The notes under the pieces were generated by a model that saw nothing but the letters and a program-made list of their open reading frames with translations, was not told where the DNA came from and ran no database searches. From positions 69,004,457 to 69,068,456 of the forward strand of contig NC_086374.1 of the NCBI RefSeq assembly GCF_036588685.1: 64,000 nt of DNA. Reading direction: 5' to 3'. Shown here piece after piece: positions 56,850-64,000 of the stretch (its first letter is position 1; the number at the start of each line of letters is the position of its first letter). A program made the position numbers and the translations under genes. Origin of the DNA: Mytilus trossulus (Eukaryota > Mollusca > Bivalvia > Mytilida > Mytilidae).

Positions 56850-57560
56850 CCTAAAAACGTTTTGTTTGGTTGTATTTTGTTTACATGTGCTTATCTACAT
56901 GTTAACCGAAGTCTTCATGTCATTGTTTGGTTTTTCAAATGTTGACAATACTCAAAAATGTTCAAACGCGGTTACTAGGAATCTAATTAAGACTTTCTCG
57001 CACACCAATGTATTTAATAAATATGTATTCAAAAATTCATTAACTATACATATTTTAATGTACATATTTTTAATGTAGGTTCGTTTATGTAAGTATTGTA
57101 GTTTACTGATCATAAAGGTTTTTGTTGTAACTATTTATTGTTTATTAGAACTATTTCTATTCAACATATTAATTATTAAACGGAAGATAATCCAAACGGA
57201 AGTCAAATCTCTTAATTCACCACATAACTAGGTTTATCAGTATAGGTTGTCACTTTTCATTTCTAAAATAGGTTTACTTAAACTTAACTTAGTTTAATGA
57301 AATGAAAGAATACTTAATTTAATGGAAGTCAACTGAGCAAAACCATCATTTATCTTTTTATTCAATATCATGTGCCTTAGTGAAGACACAAAAGAAAGAA
57401 AAAACATCACCCGAACAGTCGATATATACATTGATTTATCCAAGATTTACTTTGAAAGTCACAAAACAAATTTAAACCCCTGTCACATATGAAAATATAA
57501 GGGAAATATTTGAGGTTCCGAACTGTAAATAAGTTCATTCATAGGCACTCTTATTGCAAA
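56850..57560. other. Intergenic stretch after gene B
   Basis: No gene or clear repeat. The 98-residue frame at 56782-57078 overlaps gene B's coding end in another frame and is a shadow. Confidence 0.4.
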
Positions 57561-57564
57561 AATA

Positions 57565-58380
57565 CACAACATAGAAAACTAAAGACTAAGCAACACGAAC
57601 ACCACCAAAAACTGGGGGTGATCTCAGGTGCTCTGGAAGGGTAGTAGATCCTGCTCCATATGTGGCATCTACCGCAAAGTTTATGATATTACAAATCCGG
57701 ATATTCCATAAAAGGCAACCAACTCGTGATGGTGTCTGTAAAATTAACGGAGGGATGATTTCAACTTCACCATTCGGAGCTCTTGTTTTAATAGCTTCCT
57801 TGTGAGCAGCAGCCCTCTATAAAAAATCATGATAGGAAAAACAAGCTTTGGAATATCGTATCAATTAGAAGATATTTACTCCGTATGTAGGCGCTACTGG
57901 GATGTTGCTTCATAGAAATAGATATTTCACAATTGGGAAGCTGAACTCATCTCTTATATTGAAATTTTTGTTTCCAACCGACCCTCATTGTCAATTATTA
58001 TGTAAGTCAAGATATGAGGTAGACTTAACGTTATCGTTGTATCCTTTATCTCTAGTTCGATGGGACAACAAACATGATGTAATCACAAAGTTTTGTATTA
58101 TTTATTGAGAGTGCATCATCTGTATTGGGGGAAGTAAAGTTAAAGGATATTGCTAACTTCTTTTCTTTCTTTCTAAGAAGTTTCTGTATGAAGTCAGCAT
58201 CATAAGAAAGGGACACGTCGTCAAGATTAGGAGCACAATTGGTTCCCATGGGAATCCAAATACATTGTTGAAAAAAGCCGTCCTTCAAATGTTATAAATA
58301 TGTGGTCAATCAAAAAATCAAACATCTTGACAAGGTTATTGTGTTATCTCAGTAAAAGGATTTTTGTTTTTAGCATTGAT
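57565..58380 (-). pseudogene. RT-element relic with palm motif, minus strand
   Basis: The longest version of this element here. On the minus strand from about 58345: FLIDHIFITFEGRLFQQCIW (crossing a frame change), then IPMGTNCAP, ADFIQKLLRKKEKKLAISFN and a TDDALSINN stretch in the position of the catalytic YIDD-type motif (Y and I lost). Decayed ADFIQ-to-LEID sequence and the C tail ('actgggggtgatctcaggtg', 'gatcctgctccatatgtggc') follow. The altered catalytic motif and stops make it inactive. It lies between genes B and C. Confidence 0.8.
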
Positions 58381-58964
58381 GAGTTACGAGTCAAAAACAA
58401 AATTAAGTTGATTTAATGTAAGGTTTCAACACATAGATACCCAAATGGCCGTTAAATATCAATGTCTGCATTGCCAAAATCTATTTGGTCACAATCTGAC
58501 AAACATATCAATAACCTAGCCGGAATTGACTAATATTTAATTCATATTCAGGATGAGAACAAATCCATAATAATTAACTCATTTCGACTCCAAAAGTCGA
58601 TTTGACTCAGATAAAAGGGTGATCAAATTATAATGCTTTTAGACGTTTTTTTTTAATGAGGAAATATATTTAGCCTTGAAACACGGATCTATCATTATCC
58701 ACTTACACTAAAATTACTAAGAAAATTTATTAAGTCAATCTTGGTAAGTTGTATAGCCTCTACATTCAAAGTAAAGACAAGACTTCTAAGAGTTCTAAAA
58801 AAAAAGATTAAGTCTAGGGTTATGAATTAAGTAATTCGTATTAATTATCAAAGTTGTCATATAATTAATAAAAGATCATCCGATAAAAGATAAATTTGAC
58901 AACAAATAATTGTAGATTAAAAATAAGATGAACCGAACGAAGATGAAATTATATATAAATGATT

Positions 58965-59190
58965 GTTGGTGTTTTTACGCCATTTTTAGGCGCCAACTTT
59001 GGGCTATTTCGTAGCGGTCATTTTTTTTTTGCAGAATAAGCTGAAGTGCCCGGAGAAAATCACCTACCATCGTTAGGAAAACGGAGTCCTATTCAATTAA
59101 GCAACCGCACGAGCGGGGTTAGAACTCACAACCTCAGTGTTGACTGGCTTGTGATTACAGTAGTATAACTGCATAGACCACTTGAAAAAG
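58965..59190 (-). mobile_element. tRNA-derived SINE, minus strand
   Basis: Same order as 22761-22993: on the plus strand 'ttggtgtttttacgccattt', 'gggctatttcgtagcggtca', 'gtgcccggagaaaatcacct', then the head 'ggggttagaactcacaacct' + 'cagtgttgactggcttgtga' and 'ttacagtagtataactgc'. Confidence 0.75.
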
Positions 59191-59449
59191 GAGCCCCTTT
59201 TCATATAATAAAGAATGAAACTAAATAAAACTATTTGAGGAAATTCGTAATTCGCAAAACTATTGATTGAAAGCGTAATATCATTATGATGTTGGTCATC
59301 AGATGGTCATCTACTTTAATAAGGAACCCGAGAGTATATATTTTTACAAAGACATTAGTTTAAAATAACCTTACTCTGACAATCATTTTTTTTCTATAAA
59401 TGTCAACTAGAAGAACATGCACAGGCATGTACTAGAAAAGGTAAAAAAA

Positions 59450-59690
59450 CAAAAATACCGAATTCCGAGTAAAATTTAAAACAGAAAACCCTTAACAAAT
59501 GGCAAAATTCAAAGCTCAAACACATTAAACGAAAAAATAACAACTGTCACATTCCTGACTTAGTATAGACGTTTTCTTATGTAGAAAATCGTGAATTAAA
59601 CCTGGTTTTTGGCTAGCTAAACCTATTTCTTGTATGACAGTTGCATACAATTCCATTGTATTGACAACAGACATTAAAGTTTAAAATTTA
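59450..59690 (-). repeat. Dispersed repeat family D, full copy
   Basis: 'aaaataccgaattccgagta', 'caaagctcaaacacattaaa', 'actgtcacattcctgactta', 'gtatagacgttttcttatgt' and 'tgacagttgcatacaattcc'. Confidence 0.75.
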
Positions 59691-60209
59691 AAAAGTTAAG
59701 GGCACAGCAATCAATATTGTGTTATAATCATATTCATAAAAACAAACAAATATGTCAATAAAGAAAATGGCATATTGATTACAGTACTTACTGGTTCTCA
59801 CAGAGAGATGATGTTAGAGCTCAATGTGTAGCATACGTCATTAAAAAGAATGAAAGACTGTAGTGTAAAAGGTATGTTTACTTTTTTTTTTATATTAACA
59901 GCTTATCGTATGTCATTGTTGTTTTAATAAATAAAAAGACTATGCTTGAATATTCTTGCTCGTATAAAATACTTTCAACTCACTAACATTATTTCTAAAA
60001 AGCGTTTTCTTCAAGTATTGTGGAGTGAAACCAATAAAAAAAAAATATTGATAGAACATAAATGACTTTTGAAATTAGTTCGTTTTATGTTTTTTAAGCT
60101 TTATATTTGCCACAGGATAAAGAACTCTTTGATATAAATTTTCCTCGGATTTCAGTTCTGTGGATTTAACCCCCCTATTATGATACAAGTAATTGACGAA
60201 TATATTACA

Positions 60210-60412
60210 ATGTAAAATTGAGAATGGACATGGGGAATGTGTCAAAGAGACAACAACCCGACCAAAGAGCAGACGACAGCAGAAGGTCATCAACAGGTCT
60301 TCCATGCAGCGAGAATATCCTGCACCTGGAGTCCCATAACAAATATACATAGTTCAGTGATAATGAACGCCATACTAAACTCCAAGTTATACACAAGAAA
60401 CTAGTAAGTTTG
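60210..60412 (+). repeat. Dispersed repeat family B, full copy
   Basis: 'aaaattgagaatggacatgg', 'ggaatgtgtcaaagagacaa', 'gcagaaggtcatcaacaggt', 'gcagcgagaatatcctgcac' and 'gataatgaacgccatactaa'. Confidence 0.8.
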
Positions 60413-60419
60413 GATTTTG

Positions 60420-61170
60420 CAGATAGATATTTTTCCATAATATCTCATTAGATTTTGTGCTTTTTTACTTCTATTCAAAGTTTCCTTAAATATGATTGTT
60501 TATAACAATAATTTTAGCCTTTTAGGAATTTTCACTACTTTTTTTACACTCAAGAACCCACGCAAACAGTAACCTAAGGTACTTTCATAATAATATTCAG
60601 AATAAGATTTGAGTATTTACGATGGCTGTTTATTTATCTGGTACGTGTATCTTAATTAACCTCATGCCACTTGTGTTTTTGGGCCGTTTCATCATGCAGT
60701 ATTTACATAAGTAATTAGAATTCTTATAAATTGACTTTCCTGTATGTAAAAAGTTTCACGTTTTCTACACCTTATTCATCTCTCATCTTGAGAAAGTATG
60801 TTCAGTATGTAATTGTATATTTTCTGTTCAGATACTTTGACATCAGTAGGGCACATAAAAGAGCAACCGAAATTCTGGATACTTATACTATCATTCCACA
60901 CAAAGAAAGAATAAACGAGTTGCGTGTTTTTGTGTCTTATATTTTCGTACTGCAAACATACGTGTTAAACAGTACATTATTGTCGTAATTTAAATTAATT
61001 CATCAAGACTTCTGTTTGGTGACCTGCCACGAAGAATAAAAGAATGTGAAACCAGGTAATTTATTACAGTCAAAATTATTTATTTGTAAATTATTACTTC
61101 CTGGTAGAGTTTCGCTCGAACTGTAACTACAATTTAAGATATGTTTTAACTATTGCAAAAAATGAATTAA
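60420..61170. other. Intergenic stretch
   Basis: No supported gene. The 85-residue frame at 60731-60988 has no recognisable domain. Confidence 0.35.
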
Positions 61171-61179
61171 AAAAAAAAC

Positions 61180-61330
61180 TCCGAGGGAAATTAAAAACAG
61201 AAAGTCCCTAAACATGCGGCAAAACCAAACCTCAAACGAATGGATAACAATTGTAACGTTTTTGACTTGATACAGGCATTTTTTTTATGCAATATAGTTC
61301 GTTATTTAGTTAACTAAATTGTAAGCTATA
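61180..61330 (-). repeat. Dispersed repeat family D, diverged
   Basis: 'ccgagggaaattaaaaacag', 'aaagtccctaaacatgcggc', 'aaacgaatggataacaattg' and 'gacttgatacaggcattttt'. Confidence 0.6.
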
Positions 61331-61369
61331 TATTATCAAATCATAGCAAAAAACAACGAAAATCGGATT

Positions 61370-61640
61370 AAAGCCAGGCTATAAATTGACCTTAACAAGA
61401 ATGTATCCATAGAACACGGATGACCCTTTCGCATTATCATTTTACTTGTTAAGTGAACCGTGAAATTGGGGTCAACACTCTAATTTCGCATCAACATTTG
61501 AAGTATAATATCATGGGGAACATGTGTACTAAGTTTTAAGCTGATTTGACTTCAACTTCATCAAACACTAACTTGACCAAAAACTTGGGGACAAAAAGCG
61601 GGACAGATGGACAGACGAACGAACGAACGCAGACGAGATA
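61370..61640. repeat. Dispersed repeat ending in a GGACAGACGAACGAACG tract
   Basis: 'gaccttaacaagaatgtatc', 'gtgaaattggggtcaacact', 'aatatcatggggaacatgtg', 'ttgacttcaacttcatcaaa' and 'aagcgggacagatggacaga' + 'cgaacgaacgaacgcagacg'. This composition is typical of a common mollusc repeat class. Confidence 0.6.
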
Positions 61641-61946
61641 ATATAAATGGAGCATAAAAAGGTGATAAGGCATTATGAAAAAATCAGAATAAGAAACAAT
61701 TTAAAATAAATTTATGTATTTTCATCAAAATGATAGCAAACCACATCCGTTTGACTGTCAGCTTTATAAATCGGATTGTTTTATTTTCCTAATTTTTTTC
61801 ATTAATCATTTATCTGGAATGAAAAATATAATAAAAACATTTCCTTTCCGTGCCAGTCTGTTAATAACCTGTGACATTAACCACGTACTATCAAATACGT
61901 AAGTTGAAGTCCGACAAACTTTTTCACTATTACGTTTTCACTTAAG

Positions 61947-61956
61947 AGATATAAAA
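61947..61956 (+). promoter_or_regulatory. TATA box of Cys-rich gene C
   Basis: 'agatataaaa', about 48 bases before a GTAAGC donor, mirroring gene B. Confidence 0.65.
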
Positions 61957-61979
61957 CGATAAAAGGCCTTTGACACTTA

Positions 61980-62004
61980 ACTTATTCTGATAAAATACGT
62001 TAAG
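61980..62004 (+). other. Noncoding first exon (5' UTR) of gene C
   Basis: Ends 'gataaaatacgttaag|gtaagc'. The start is inferred from TATA spacing. Confidence 0.55.
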
Positions 62005-62114
62005 GTAAGCATCTACTATTTACTGTTAATTTTGTCTGGTATAAATTTTAATATGTATGAAATGTGTGACCAAACAACAAACAAGGATCGGGTATAATAA
62101 TAGTTATCAAAGGT

Positions 62115-63010
62115 ACCAGGATTATAATTTAGTACGCCAGACGCGCGTTTCGTCTACATAAGACTCATCAGTGACGCTCATATCAAAATATTTATAAAGC
62201 CAAACGAGTAAAAAGTTGAAGAGCATAATAAGACATTTAATAAAAATGAGAGCTTTGAAAAATTGCGTTTTAATCTTTTCTTACTCACATCTTTCCATAT
62301 GCTTTTTTGCGTTTCAGGAGCATACGAAAATCAAATGTTGTTTCACAAGACAATTACTTTTATTTATTTAACAAAATCTTTTAAAATTTCACATCTACAA
62401 AGTAGCTTTTATCGTTGTCGTCAATTTTGGGTCCGCAAATCTCTTTACTTTGGACTTGTTTGGCTTTTGTGAGTCTCAAGTAGATGAAACGCGTGTCTGG
62501 CGTAAATATAAAATTCCTGATTACTACTAAGCAGCAGTAGGAAATAAAATCACAAAAAATACCGAACTTTTCTTTTATTACACGACCCACATACTGTATT
62601 TATTGTTAACTTGTACCCGTTCTAAACATGAATGAAATATTTGCCGCTGGACGTTCAGCAACCAACAAACAATTAATCAATATATATAATATATACACAT
62701 CTCATAAATTCAGTAAGGCAATAAATTAAAAAAAAAAATAAACGTAATATTCACAATAATGCCTGCTCTTCTTATGCTATGAATGTAAATGTCTATGTTG
62801 ACGAACCACCTACTCTTTCAAAGAATTTAAAACAATCAAAACTGAAGATCTTACAGTAAAGAGATAAGACAACAAAGCATTTCGAAAAATTAATAGGTTT
62901 GTTAGCAGGAAATTTATAAAATTACCACATAATTGATATTCATGTCAACCCCGAAGTGCTGACTTCTAAGCTAGTGATACCCTTGTGGACAAAACGTCAA
63001 ATACGGCTAA
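62115..63010. repeat. Family E copies in both orientations in intron 1 of gene C
   Basis: Forward E at 62135-62185 ('agacgcgcgtttcgtctaca', 'taagactcatcagtgacgct'), reverse E at about 62470-62520 ('aagtagatgaaacgcgtgtc'), and the E extension at 62935-63010 ('gatattcatgtcaaccccga', 'agtgctgacttctaagctag'). Confidence 0.7.
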
Positions 63011-63234
63011 GGTAATCGATGCCAATCATTTTGAAGAATAGATGTCAGATAAAAGTACTGGAACTGGAAGTCTAGTGTAATGATAAATAGTGACTAGTAT
63101 ATGTTTGCCATTGACAGAAAATATCAGAATTAACAAACACAATTAAGATAGTATATTACCAAAGTAAATACTGCTATCAATATATGATGATTTTTGTTTT
63201 TATTGTAGATTCTTCCAAATATACAATACGTATA

Positions 63235-64000
63235 ATGCATCTGATATTGATCCTTCTTGTAACTGCAGTTGTTTTCGGTAAATAGAAAGTCATTTAATAT
63301 CTACTTAAGTTTTGAATAAATTCATAAAATAAGTCACCGTTTGTAAAAACTATCCAATCTGCCACTTTTGTTAAAAAATACCGATTATGTATTATTGTAT
63401 TACAGTATTATTTGTTCGGGAATATTTTTATGTAGCAGGTGAAAAGTATAATACCAAAAATGCCAAACTCCAGGGAAAATTCAAACAGGAAAGTTCCTTA
63501 GCAAAAGCTCAAACACATCTGTCATATTCCTAACACATACTTAATGTATAAAGAGAGAACGAACAAACAAACAGTACACAAAATGCAACAAAGAAAACTA
63601 AATATGGCACACGAGCTCGATAACTAATTTATATGTACAACATTATACTTTTCTTCTACATGTATACAGAAATATTGGCGTTCAGTCCAAATCCAAATGG
63701 CTAAAATGTTCCTTACATTTTGTGTTAAGATATAATGAAACTACAAGCATGAAACACATTACGATATTTTTATGATTTAAATTAATTTATTCATATTTGT
63801 TTTACAATATCTATTATAACTATTATTCCTAAACTTATGTATTACGAGTTGGTTCTAAAGAACAAAATCTTAATCTACAGTGTCTGGAGCTCGAAATTGT
63901 CCAAAAACTCCACGTCGTCCAGAGGAATGTGAAAAAGTTATCAAACACTACACCAAAGGATGTTTGACTAGATATGAATGTAAAAAAGATCCAAGTGAGT
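63235..64000 (+). CDS. Cysteine-rich secreted protein, gene C (3' end outside window)
   Basis: Coding exons 63235-63277 and 63881-63994; the window ends 6 bases into the next intron (GTGAGT). The transcript exon begins at 63209 after TTATTGTAG. The signal peptide is MHLILILLVTAVVF, nearly identical to gene B's, cut near residue 15. The first Cys module has four Cys, matching gene B's exon (NCPKTPRRPEEC...HYTKGCLTRYECKK against NCPRRPRRPDGC...HYTKGCLTRYECKK), and is one codon shorter. Intron phases are identical to gene B's. The last exon with modules 2 and 3 must lie beyond 64000. Upstream TATA, first exon and intronic repeats parallel gene B, so this is a whole-gene duplicate. Confidence 0.88.
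63455..63540 (-). repeat. Dispersed repeat family D fragment, in an intron of gene C
   Basis: 'atgccaaactccagggaaaa', 'ttcaaacaggaaagttcctt', 'agcaaaagctcaaacacatc' and 'tgtcatattcctaaca'. Confidence 0.65.

Overview
The window looks like AT-rich, repeat-dense genomic DNA from a bivalve mollusc, most likely a marine mussel (Mytilus-like). This rests on spliced genes with GT-AG introns and AATAAA signals, very sparse coding, and many short dispersed repeat families of a kind I associate with mussel genomes. The organism is recognised by eye only. There are no operons, and I found no convincing tRNA, rRNA or CRISPR.

Only five coding loci are well supported. (1) A two-exon plus-strand gene at 23943-25450 encodes a 113-residue secreted protein. 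It has a signal peptide, a Gly-Lys-Arg-Arg processing/amidation-like site, and one canonical EF-hand loop that the intron splits. (2) A three-exon minus-strand gene at 43361-30984 encodes a 430-residue basic, Ser/Lys-rich protein with a coiled-coil-like N-terminus. Its two large introns are full of repeats. (3-5) A tandem plus-strand cluster of a secreted cysteine-rich family lies in the last 14 kb: an isolated terminal exon (A, 49894-50159), a complete gene (B, 54433-56833, with a TATA box and noncoding first exon near 52.3 kb), and a third copy (C, 63235 onward, with its own TATA and first exon near 61.95 kb) that runs off the end. B and C share promoter layout, exon sizes and intron phases, so they arose by whole-gene duplication.

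Most of the rest is mobile-element debris. From 0 to 7.3 kb there are short repeats, a reverse-transcriptase (RT) relic (4.1-4.5 kb) and a 5'-truncated non-LTR retrotransposon (5.3-7.2 kb). From 8 to 23 kb there are more RT relics, including a head-to-head pair forming a large inverted repeat at 17.3-18.7 kb, a degenerate minisatellite at 11.7-12.0 kb and a tRNA-derived SINE at 22.8 kb. From 25 to 43 kb there is an inverted-repeat element at 28.97-29.63 kb, a ~2.3-kb element with ~500-bp tandem units at 32.8-35.2 kb, and two foldback elements at 35.6 and 37.2 kb, the first carrying a nested insertion. From 44 to 64 kb the Cys-rich cluster is interleaved with palindromic repeats, SINEs and RT relics.

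Four dispersed families recur and are labelled here for convenience: A (core 'gatgtggtatgattgccaat'), B (core 'tggggaatgtgtcaaagaga'), D (core 'tgtcatattcctgacttggt') and E (core 'actcatcagtgacgctc'). 'C tail' means the 3' tail of the RT relics (core 'tgacaacgccatggctaaaa').
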